The notes under the pieces were generated by a model. The model searched no databases. It was given only the letters and a program-made list of their open reading frames with translations, and had not been told where the DNA came from. From an uncultured Eubacteriales bacterium (lineage in GTDB: Bacteria > Bacillota > Clostridia > Christensenellales > Borkfalkiaceae): 6,367 nucleotides of DNA. The stretch lies in contig CAJLKN010000030.1 in assembly GCA_905207235.1 (NCBI GenBank), positions 1 through 6,367 on the forward strand. Reading direction: 5' to 3'. Each line of letters opens with the position of its first letter. Position 1 is the first letter of the stretch. Below, one piece after another: positions 1 through 4,861 of this stretch. Position numbers and translations under genes: made by a program.

Positions 1-21
1 CGCCGCGCTGTAAGCGCGGCG
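1..21 (-). terminator. Terminator-like GC-rich hairpin at the window edge
   Basis: Positions 1-8 (CGCCGCGC) and 14-21 (GCGCGGCG) are perfect inverted repeats around a 5-nt loop. The stem may extend left beyond the window. It lies 58 bp past the stop codon of the small leftward gene, so it may be that gene's terminator. Its T-tract would be outside the window. No T-run follows on the plus side, so it is not a good terminator for a rightward transcript. Strand assignment is inferred. Confidence 0.5.
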
Positions 22-79
22 GGCTTAATCTTATATTAGCATTTCTGCCAGCTGTTTTCAAAAATAAAAAGTTCTTTTC

Positions 80-346
80 TCACACAGCGCGGCGGGCTAT
101 TGAAGCGCGCTCGGCATTTCTGCGCCAAAGAGCCGCATAAGCCTCCCTTTCCTTCGTGTTGAGCCCGCTCAAAGAGTTAATTTCGCGCAAAAGTTGCTCG
201 CTGTCGCAGATTTTTGACCTGTCAGGGCATACTGCGGCATTTGACGCCTCCCCTTCTCTGCGCAGGACGCAATTTCCTCCGCGGCGTTGCGCGGCGTCGC
301 CCTCTATGCGGCTTTTCTGAAATTGTATATATGCTGCAAATGACAT
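80..346 (-). CDS. Small hypothetical protein, 88 aa, divergent from the WYL regulator
   Basis: I do not recognise the family. The protein is 88 aa, rich in Arg, Ala and Glu. It has no signal peptide or membrane segment, and three cysteines at about residues 26, 40 and 47. The C-terminal half, about residues 48-88, looks helical and charged. I chose the ATG at 344-346 because GAGAGGTG lies about six bases upstream, at 353-360. An in-frame ATG at 386-388 would add 14 residues, but it lacks a ribosome site and overlaps the likely -10 box (378-383), so it is probably upstream of the transcript start. Codon use (CGC, GCG/GCC, AGC, ATA) resembles the other genes here. It faces the WYL regulator across a shared control region, which makes it a candidate target of that regulator; this is inference. 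A spurious ORF cannot be excluded, but the good SD and promoter argue for a real gene. Confidence 0.5.
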   Translation of the reverse strand: MSFAAYIQFQKSRIEGDAAQRRGGNCVLRREGEASNAAVCPDRSKICDSEQLLREINSLSGLNTKEREAYAALWRRNAERASIARRAV

Positions 347-377
347 TTTGTACACCTCTCTTTGTTTTACATGCTCT

Positions 378-383
378 ATTATA
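378..383 (-). promoter_or_regulatory. -10 element (TATAAT) of the small leftward gene
   Basis: The minus strand reads TATAAT exactly. The start point would be near 371, giving a leader of about 25 nt that contains the GAGAGGTG ribosome site. At 16-18 bp spacing there is no recognisable -35 (the 17-bp position reads CAATAT). A perfect -10 with a poor -35 often means activator dependence. The palindrome at 395-409 covers the -35 region, so control by the divergent regulator is plausible. Confidence 0.5.
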
Positions 384-393
384 TCCATTATTG

Positions 394-422
394 TTGACAG
401 ATATTGTCATGTATGATAAAAT
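394..422 (+). promoter_or_regulatory. Sigma-A type promoter of the WYL regulator gene
   Basis: TTGACA at 394-399 is a perfect -35. A 17-bp spacer leads to TAAAAT at 417-422, one mismatch from the consensus -10. Transcription should start near 429, giving a leader of about 80 nt before the ATG at 509. The leader is AT-rich at first and shows no strong hairpin. Confidence 0.7.
395..409. promoter_or_regulatory. Palindrome TGACA-N5-TGTCA, possible operator between divergent promoters
   Basis: Positions 395-399 (TGACA) and 405-409 (TGTCA) form a perfect inverted repeat with a 5-bp centre. It overlaps the -35 of the regulator promoter (394-399) and covers the -35 position of the opposite promoter. 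The placement fits an operator through which the HTH-WYL protein could repress itself and affect the divergent gene. The arms are short, so chance is possible. Binding is inferred. Confidence 0.4.
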
Positions 423-495
423 TTTTTTAAGAAAATTGAGATAATTTTTTCGCAGGCGTTTTACTTGTTATGCCCGCAGACTTATCATATTATAC

Positions 496-500
496 GGAGG
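496..500 (+). promoter_or_regulatory. Ribosome binding site deciding the regulator start
   Basis: GGAGG at 496-500 is 8 nt from the ATG at 509 but only 2 nt from the ATG at 503, so the third in-frame ATG is the likely start. Both upstream candidates (470 and 503) are rejected on this basis. Confidence 0.75.
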
Positions 501-508
501 ACATGCCG

Positions 509-1432
509 ATGAAATACCGCATCATGGTAAAAATTTTGATGACGCTGCTCGCAAAGCGAAAAGTTACGGCAAAGGAGCTTGCCGACAGGTACGAAATTTC
601 GCTGCGCACCGTTTACCGATACATAGAAGAGCTGAGCATTTCGGGGATACCGATAGACATAGAGCGCGGCAGGTACGGCGGAATTAAAATTTCTGACGCA
701 TTCAAACTGCCCGCGGGATATTTCACGCGCGAGGAGTACTCTTCGGCGATAAACGCGCTTAAAGCGTGGGCGACGCAGGTGAGCGACAATGCGGCGCTGA
801 GCGCGCTCGAAAAGATTGAAAGGCAACAAAAAAACGACAAGCGCGAGCTTGCCGTTTGCGCGGACATTATTGTGGACGGCGACAACTGGGGAGACGCGGG
901 AGCTTTCACACAAAAGATGAAGACGTGCGAAAAGGCCGTAAACGAATGCGTGAGCATAACCATAGACTATCTTTCGCGAAGCGGCGAGCACAGCCGCAGG
1001 ACGATAGACCCCTATGTGCTTATTCTTAAAAGAAACGTATGGTATGTGTATGCCTTCTGCCACACAAAGCAGGACTTCCGCACGTTCAAGATAGGCAGAA
1101 TAAGAAAAATCTGGCTGACGGACAGAAATTTTGAAAAGAAGCCCATAACGCGCGACCAGATACCGCTTAATTTTTACTACTCTTCCGACCAGCTGACTTC
1201 GGTAACGCTGAGCATCGAGCGCTCTGCCCTGTCAGACGCCGAAGAATGGCTGGGCGTGGACGCCATAGAGCCGCGCGGCGACAGCCTTATTTGCGAGATG
1301 GAACTGCCCGCGGACGGGCTCGTAAACAAAATTCTTTCGTTCGGCGGGGCGGTAAAAGTAGTAAGTCCGCAGTCGCTCGCCGACGACGTGCGCGCCGCCG
1401 CCCGACGAATTTTAAGCGACGGTCAAGTTTGA
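509..1432 (+). CDS. HTH-WYL domain (YafY/DeoR-type) transcriptional regulator
   Basis: A DNA-binding regulator of 307 aa. Residues 2-60 form an HTH_11-type winged helix-turn-helix: the recognition helix is about 31-42 (SLRTVYRYIEEL), followed by a Gly-rich wing (GRYGG). A linker leads to a WYL domain at about 147-207. The name-giving triplet reads WYV at 178-180, followed by the conserved FRTFKIGRI stretch at 190-198. The C-terminal part, about 220-305, matches the WCX extension of this family. WYL domains generally sense a ligand, sometimes nucleic acid or nucleotide; the ligand here is unknown. I chose the ATG at 509 because GGAGG lies at 496-500 with 8-nt spacing. The upstream ATG at 470 has no ribosome site, and the one at 503 is too close to GGAGG. 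The gene has its own promoter and a palindrome that may allow autoregulation. The divergent small gene is a possible target. Family call is firm; targets are inferred. Confidence 0.9.
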   Translation: MKYRIMVKILMTLLAKRKVTAKELADRYEISLRTVYRYIEELSISGIPIDIERGRYGGIKISDAFKLPAGYFTREEYSSAINALKAWATQVSDNAALSALEKIERQQKNDKRELAVCADIIVDGDNWGDAGAFTQKMKTCEKAVNECVSITIDYLSRSGEHSRRTIDPYVLILKRNVWYVYAFCHTKQDFRTFKIGRIRKIWLTDRNFEKKPITRDQIPLNFYYSSDQLTSVTLSIERSALSDAEEWLGVDAIEPRGDSLICEMELPADGLVNKILSFGGAVKVVSPQSLADDVRAAARRILSDGQV

Positions 1433-1499
1433 AAACAGCAATATCTGAGCGTATTTTAATGCGATGAGCGAAAAATTTTAGTAAATTACAACTATCTGC

Positions 1500-1528
1500 T
1501 TGCCAAACTTGGCAATAAGTGTTATTAT
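1500..1528 (+). promoter_or_regulatory. Promoter of a putative small RNA, with palindrome over the -35
   Basis: TTGCCA at 1500-1505, a 17-bp spacer and TATTAT at 1523-1528 each differ from consensus by one base. The -35 lies in a perfect 16-bp inverted repeat (TTGCCAA-AC-TTGGCAA, 1500-1515), which could be an operator. Transcription would start near 1535. No gene follows on this strand before the terminator at 1597-1632. Confidence 0.5.
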
Positions 1529-1534
1529 ATGATA

Positions 1535-1632
1535 CGTAACTTCACAAGTTGTCGCCCACCCATTCCCCGATTGTAAAATCGCGGGATACGCTCCTGGGGC
1601 GGCGGAGCCAGCCTCCGCCGCCCTCATTTTTT
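1535..1632 (+). ncRNA. Putative small RNA (~100 nt) between convergent genes
   Basis: A promoter-like element (1500-1528) and a strong intrinsic terminator (1597-1632) bracket about 100 nt with no credible ORF. The predicted RNA has three hairpin candidates: AACTT/AAGTT at 1538-1550; a CCCCGATT stem closed by a GTAA loop with one bulged C at 1565-1585; and the terminator stem. Between them lies a C-rich unpaired stretch at about 1553-1568 and CTCCT at 1591-1595, both able to pair with ribosome binding sites. C-rich single strands are common in Firmicutes trans-acting sRNAs. It does not resemble SRP RNA, 6S RNA, tmRNA or RNase P as far as I can judge by eye. The alternative is that this is simply the distal 3' UTR and terminator of the regulator gene, with a chance promoter match. 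Confidence 0.4.
1597..1632 (+). terminator. Rho-independent terminator, rightward
   Basis: An 11-bp perfect stem (1597-1607 with 1613-1623, loop CCAGC) is almost all G-C. It is followed after three bases by six T (1627-1632) and then another T-run at about 1634-1639. It ends rightward transcription from the putative small RNA and/or the WYL regulator, whose stop is 165 bp upstream. Confidence 0.85.
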
Positions 1633-1692
1633 GTTTTTTACATCGAAGCAAAGGCATATTCCGCGCGCTGTTCAGATATTTAAAATAATATA

Positions 1693-1730
1693 AAAAAAAG
1701 CGCCGTTTGTCCATTCGGGACAAACGGCGC
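1693..1730 (-). terminator. Rho-independent terminator of the lgt-like gene
   Basis: A 13-bp perfect stem (1700-1712 with 1718-1730, 5-nt loop) is followed directly on the minus strand by eight T (1700 down to 1692) and more AT-rich sequence. It lies about 68 bp past the lgt stop codon. On the plus strand the stem is followed only by a weaker AT-rich tail, so it may act in both directions but is clearly best leftward. Its arms contain CGCCGTTTG / CAAACGGCG, shared with two other hairpins in this window. Confidence 0.9.
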
Positions 1731-1798
1731 TCAATTATTATTTTGCGATTGGTGCGGTAATATGTGCGCGCGAATGCGCAATAAATATTTTCCGCATA

Positions 1799-2683
1799 TT
1801 ATTCTGCCGAGGAACCTTCCTCTTCGGGCGCGGCTTTTTTCTCCTTGACGGAGGGCTGATTTTCGGGGTGCTTCATGAACCTCTTCAACCAGTATTTATA
1901 CAGGAAGAAGTAACCTATGCCGAGCACGACCATAACTATTGCCCAGAACTGCGAGGGCGTGAGCGCGCCGAACAGTTCGCCGCGGTGGTCGTCGCGGGCA
2001 AACTCGATTAAAAACCTCCATATGCCGTAGGCTATGGCATACAGCCCGAAGTTGCAGTTGAAACCGTACTTGAAGTAGAGCACTATCATAACCGCCGTTA
2101 GCACGAAGAGGAAAATGCACTCAAAGAGCTGCGTGGGTATGACTTTTACGCCCGTATTCACGCCGCCGACCGCCTGGCAGGCTATGCCGTACCAAGCATC
2201 CGTCTCCGCACCGTAGCAGCAGCCGCCGAAAAAGCAACCCAGTCTGCCGAAAGCGTGCGCAATGGTTATGCCTATTGGTATAATGGGCAGCGCGTCAGAA
2301 AGGGACGCGTTCATGTTGTTTGCAAGGAATTTTACCTTTGCACTCGGCGCGATGACAAAGACGTACAAATTCCATACGATGAGGAAACTCGATACACCGC
2401 CGATAAGTCCGCCGTAGAAGGTCATGGAAGTATCCAGTCTGAAACCTATCGAAGGGTCTTCGATATAGTTGTATATCGACTGGAAGACCATAGCCATGAA
2501 AATGCCGAAAGCCGTCGCAAGGACGCCGATTATTAAAATTTTGTCGGTCGCTTCCTCGTTGAAGTTGCGCACAGAAAACGCAAACATGAGGAATGCAAAG
2601 CAGGCTATTATGCCGACCGCCATACAAATGCCGTAGGCATACACATGCTGACCGAATATATCGAACAGAGGCTGAGGATGCAT
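1799..2683 (-). CDS. lgt: Prolipoprotein diacylglyceryl transferase (Lgt family, Cys-rich variant)
   Basis: Integral membrane enzyme of 294 aa, close to the usual 260-300. Lgt transfers diacylglycerol from phosphatidylglycerol to the lipobox cysteine of prelipoproteins. It shows about seven hydrophobic segments, the early YGICMAVG stretch (17-24), TFYGGLIGG (88-96), the family signature HAFGRLGCFFGGCCYG (143-158) and RFLIEFAR (223-230). Aligned by eye to E. coli Lgt, R147, G158, R223 and E227 match R143, G154, R239 and E243. The residues matching N146 and E151 are Cys (C150, C155), and C156 follows. A charged tail of about 25 residues (270-294) is probably cytoplasmic. The ATG at 2683 has AAAAGGA seven bases upstream. 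The gene follows leuA by 89 bp but has its own perfect promoter and a strong terminator, so it looks monocistronic. Membership of the Lgt family is firm; the Cys variant leaves a small doubt about the exact reaction. Confidence 0.88.
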   Translation of the reverse strand: MHPQPLFDIFGQHVYAYGICMAVGIIACFAFLMFAFSVRNFNEEATDKILIIGVLATAFGIFMAMVFQSIYNYIEDPSIGFRLDTSMTFYGGLIGGVSSFLIVWNLYVFVIAPSAKVKFLANNMNASLSDALPIIPIGITIAHAFGRLGCFFGGCCYGAETDAWYGIACQAVGGVNTGVKVIPTQLFECIFLFVLTAVMIVLYFKYGFNCNFGLYAIAYGIWRFLIEFARDDHRGELFGALTPSQFWAIVMVVLGIGYFFLYKYWLKRFMKHPENQPSVKEKKAAPEEEGSSAE

Positions 2684-2713
2684 ATTTTTGTCCTTTTTTT
2701 AAAATGTGCTTTA

Positions 2714-2742
2714 ATTATATCACCGCGCCGTTTGATTGTCAA
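2714..2742 (-). promoter_or_regulatory. Perfect consensus promoter of lgt, inside the leuA terminator hairpin
   Basis: On the minus strand TTGACA (2742-2737), exactly 17 bp, then TATAAT (2719-2714). The -35 covers the tip of the hairpin at 2721-2753, and the 3' arm of the hairpin fills the spacer. Start near 2707 gives a leader of about 24 nt with AAAAGGA (2697-2691) before the ATG. Such a match should be a strong constitutive promoter. Confidence 0.85.
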
Positions 2743-2753
2743 ACGGCGCGGTG
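2721..2753 (-). terminator. Hairpin after leuA, probable terminator overlapping the lgt promoter
   Basis: A 15-bp perfect stem (2721-2735 with 2739-2753) with a 3-nt loop, 19 bp past the leuA stop. The sequence following on the minus strand is ATATAATTAAAG, AT-rich but not a T-run, so termination may be partial and some leuA transcripts could continue into lgt. The arms carry the CGCCGTTTG / CAAACGGCG core shared with the hairpins at 1700-1730 and 6311-6333. Confidence 0.65.
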
Positions 2754-2772
2754 AGTATATTTAATTGTCAGA

Positions 2773-4434
2773 TTATTTGTGCGAAAGCAGATTGTTTACG
2801 GCGGAAGTGAGCGCCTTGTAAGATGACTTTATGATATCGTCGTCTATGCCCGCGCCGAAGAATGTTCCCTTTTCGGTCTCCACTCCCACGTAGGATATAG
2901 CCTTGCTGTCCGACCTGTCGGAGAGCGCGTGCTGTTCATACCCTGTGAGGACGTATTCCACGCCGAAGAGCGCCTTTATCGCGTTAGAAACGGCGTCCAG
3001 CCTGCCGTTGCCTTTTGATATGACTATGTCCTGCTTGTTATCGCGCGATATCGTAACGGTGGCTTCTATTCCGTCCACCTGCTTGAAGTGGCATTCGGGG
3101 ATATCGAAAATATTATGATTTTCGAGGTAGTTTTTTTCGAAAATATCATAAATTTCGACGGGCTTGAGCTCTTTGTGCTTTACGTCGGAGACGTGCTTGA
3201 CTTTATAACCCATATCCTCTTTCATCTTTCTGGGCATGTTTATGCCGAATGATGTCTGCATGACATATCCGACGCCGCCCTTGCCCGACTGCGAATTTAT
3301 GCGGATGACGTCGCTGTCGTACTCCCTGCCGACGTCCTTGGGGTCGATGGGAAGATAGGGAACGTCCCACGCCCTTTTGCCAGACTTCGCGCGGTAAGCC
3401 ATGCCCTTTGCTATCGCGTCCTGATGAGAACCGGAGAAAGCCGCGAACACGAGCTCGCCGGCATAGGGCTGTCTGGGACTGACGGGCATGCCCGTATATG
3501 TCTTGTAAAGCGAAGTTATGTAGGGCATGTTTTCGAAGTTGAGCTTGGGATCGACGCCCTGCGAGAACATATTCATGGCGAGCGTAATTATATCGACGTT
3601 GCCCGTGCGCTCGCCGTTGCCGAAGAGCGTACCCTCTATTCTGTCTGCGCCCGCAAGCAGTCCTACCTCGGCAGCCGCAACGCCGCACCCCCTGTCGTTG
3701 TGGGGGTGAAGCGAAATTACGGTATTTTCGCGGTAAGACATATTCTTGTGCATATACTCTATCTGCTGGGCGTAAACGTGAGGCATTGCGTTTTCCACCG
3801 TTGCGGGCAGATTGATTATAGCCTTTCTGTCAGCCGTGGGCTGCCATACGTCCAGAACGGCGTTGACCACCTCGAGGGCGTATTCGGGCTCGGTTCCCGT
3901 GAAGGACTCGGGCGAGTACTCGAAGCGGTATTTTTCGCCCGCCTCCTCGGTGAGTTGCTTCAAAAGAAGCGCGCCGTCAACGGCAATCTTTTTAATCTCC
4001 TCCTTGCTCTTGGCGAAAACCTGTTCGCGCTGGGCTACGGAGGTTGAATTATAGACGTGAACTATGACGTTCTTTGCGCCCTTGACCGCCTCGAAAGTCT
4101 TTTTTATTATGTGTTCCCTCGCCTGCGTGAGCACCTGTATGGTTACGTCGTCGGGGATGAGGTCGTCTTCTATGAGCTTGCGGAGGAATGCATATTCCGT
4201 TTCGGAAGCGGCGGGGAAACCCACTTCTATCTCCTTGAAGCCTATCTCGACGAGCAGTCTGAAAAACTCGACTTTTGTGTCGAGCGACATGGGCTCAATA
4301 AGGCTCTGGTTGCCGTCGCGAAGGTCAACCGAGCACCACACGGGCGCATGATCAACCGCGTCTTTTTCGACCCAGTCCATACAGCGGACGGGAGGCAGAA
4401 AATACTGTTTGGAGTACTTGTCGTAATTTTTCAT
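2773..4434 (-). CDS. leuA: 2-isopropylmalate synthase, type 2 (LeuA)
   Basis: Cytoplasmic enzyme of 553 aa that condenses acetyl-CoA with 2-oxoisovalerate to 2-isopropylmalate, the first committed step of leucine synthesis. Length and sequence fit the longer type-2 (yeast/actinobacterial-like) LeuA. The TIM-barrel domain has DLRDGNQS (37-44, metal and catalytic Arg/Asp), SLHPHNDRG (241-249, metal-binding H243 and H245), GNGERTGN (272-279) and SGSHQDAI (334-341). A linker with SGKGGVGYV (383-391) leads to the C-terminal regulatory domain (about 425-553), where leucine feedback normally acts. The ATG at 4434 has AAGGGA just upstream. An extended frame to 4485 would lie in the T-box terminator and is rejected. 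leuB and leuCD are not adjacent. Expression is governed by the leucine T-box upstream. All catalytic motifs are intact. Assignment is firm. Confidence 0.95.
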   Translation of the reverse strand: MKNYDKYSKQYFLPPVRCMDWVEKDAVDHAPVWCSVDLRDGNQSLIEPMSLDTKVEFFRLLVEIGFKEIEVGFPAASETEYAFLRKLIEDDLIPDDVTIQVLTQAREHIIKKTFEAVKGAKNVIVHVYNSTSVAQREQVFAKSKEEIKKIAVDGALLLKQLTEEAGEKYRFEYSPESFTGTEPEYALEVVNAVLDVWQPTADRKAIINLPATVENAMPHVYAQQIEYMHKNMSYRENTVISLHPHNDRGCGVAAAEVGLLAGADRIEGTLFGNGERTGNVDIITLAMNMFSQGVDPKLNFENMPYITSLYKTYTGMPVSPRQPYAGELVFAAFSGSHQDAIAKGMAYRAKSGKRAWDVPYLPIDPKDVGREYDSDVIRINSQSGKGGVGYVMQTSFGINMPRKMKEDMGYKVKHVSDVKHKELKPVEIYDIFEKNYLENHNIFDIPECHFKQVDGIEATVTISRDNKQDIVISKGNGRLDAVSNAIKALFGVEYVLTGYEQHALSDRSDSKAISYVGVETEKGTFFGAGIDDDIIKSSYKALTSAVNNLLSHK

Positions 4435-4468
4435 ATCTTTCCCTTTTTGCCTTTCCGCACCTTTACGG

Positions 4469-4509
4469 AAAAAGCGGCGCGGCAATCTCTTAAAGAGACG
4501 CCGCGCCGC
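4469..4509 (-). terminator. T-box regulated intrinsic terminator upstream of leuA
   Basis: A 10-bp GC stem (4474-4483 with 4500-4509) is capped by a second 5-bp stem TCTCT/AGAGA (4486-4490 with 4494-4498) and followed on the minus strand by TTTTT (4473-4469). The 5' side of the stem overlaps the T-box antiterminator sequence, so the two structures exclude one another. Confidence 0.9.
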
Positions 4510-4732
4510 GTGGTACCACTCTTCTTCACGGCGCGCAAAGCGCCGCCTTTAAGATGCTTACACATCCTGCCCGTTTTACGGCGGGAAACCGTATCCGCCT
4601 ACTGTAAGTTCAGCAGATCTGCTCCGCGGCGAGTTCGTGCGCGCCCGTCGTTTGTCTCGCACCGTCCGACAAATCTCTGCACCCGTGAAAACGCATTACT
4701 GTTCCGCATCAACGCATTATATTTATTAAACT
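4469..4732 (-). promoter_or_regulatory. T-box leader (tRNA-Leu sensing) of leuA
   Basis: A cis-acting RNA that lets transcription into leuA proceed when uncharged tRNA-Leu binds. On the minus strand, in order: the stem I base motif GATGCGGAACAGTAAT (4710-4695); an AGAGA segment (about 4678-4674); a distal hairpin TTTGTC/GACAAA (4673-4651) whose loop has GGTGCGA, fitting the GNUGNRA-type distal loop; the specifier context GAA-CTC-GCC with CTC at 4633-4631, a leucine codon read by tRNA-Leu(GAG); the AGTAGGCGGATACGG block (about 4603-4589) with a following CCCG/CGGG hairpin; and the T-box AGAGTGGTACCACGCG (about 4523-4508). The UGGU there would pair with the ACCA end of a tRNA with discriminator A, as in tRNA-Leu. 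The competing terminator follows at once. The class is clear; the specifier choice is by context and agrees with the leuA gene. Confidence 0.9.
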
Positions 4733-4738
4733 GTATTT

Positions 4739-4767
4739 ATATTAACATATTAAAGCGCAAAAATCAA
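4739..4767 (-). promoter_or_regulatory. Extended -10 promoter of the leuA T-box transcript
   Basis: On the minus strand TTGATT (4767-4762), a 17-bp spacer and TAATAT (4744-4739). The -10 is preceded by TGT, which gives a TGn extended -10. Start near 4732 yields a leader of about 300 nt, the right length for a full T-box. Its -35 lies in the tail of a weak hairpin behind the MATE gene. Confidence 0.7.
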
Positions 4768-4791
4768 GCGTTTTTTCGCCGCCGCGCTTTT
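4762..4791 (-). terminator. Weak possible terminator after the MATE gene
   Basis: On the minus strand AAGCG, a 14-nt loop-like stretch, CGCTT and then GATTTTT. The stem is only about 5 bp with a large loop, so efficiency is doubtful. An alternative pairing AAAGCGC with a downstream GCGCTTT exists. The T-run is part of the leuA -35 region. No better terminator lies between the MATE stop at 4862 and the leuA promoter, so read-through into the T-box leader is possible. Confidence 0.25.
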
Positions 4792-4861
4792 TACCTGAAA
4801 TTAAGCTAAAACATCGCATTTTCATGCACAATGCTTTGAATTGAAAGCGAGCAACCTGCCT

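Larger units (their letters stand above)
1433..1798. other. Intergenic region between convergent genes (366 bp)
   Basis: This gap between the regulator stop and the lgt stop holds the putative small RNA unit with its promoter and terminator, and the leftward lgt terminator. Next to lgt there is also a small imperfect hairpin (TGCGC / GCGCA, about 1766-1781). I see no credible protein gene. One long minus-strand frame (1478-1723) runs through both terminator hairpins and lacks family resemblance. Confidence 0.7.

Noticed and set aside
485..1063. Minus-strand open frame of 192 codons under the WYL regulator
   Set aside because: It is antisense to a gene with clear HTH and WYL domains and lacks its own ribosome site and domain.
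1538..1550. Rex-like operator half site TTCACAA near the putative small RNA start
   Set aside because: Only one half is present; the opposite half with the required 4-bp spacing is missing, so it is better explained as the small AACTT/AAGTT hairpin.
1478..1723. Minus-strand open frame of 81 codons between the regulator and lgt
   Set aside because: It starts in the lgt terminator stem, runs through the rightward terminator, and has no ribosome site or family resemblance.
3424..4047. Plus-strand open frame of 207 codons antisense to leuA
   Set aside because: It lies entirely inside the well-supported leuA gene and its translation has no recognisable domain.
4435..4485. Longer leuA start giving 17 extra residues
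   Set aside because: The extra codons encode the T-box terminator and its T-run; the ATG at 4434 has its own ribosome site and gives the usual type-2 LeuA N-terminus.
4057..4809. Plus-strand open frame of 250 codons across the leuA 5' end and T-box
   Set aside because: It is antisense to leuA and to a clear T-box leader, has no ribosome site, and its translation resembles no family; it is a shadow of the GC-rich coding frame.
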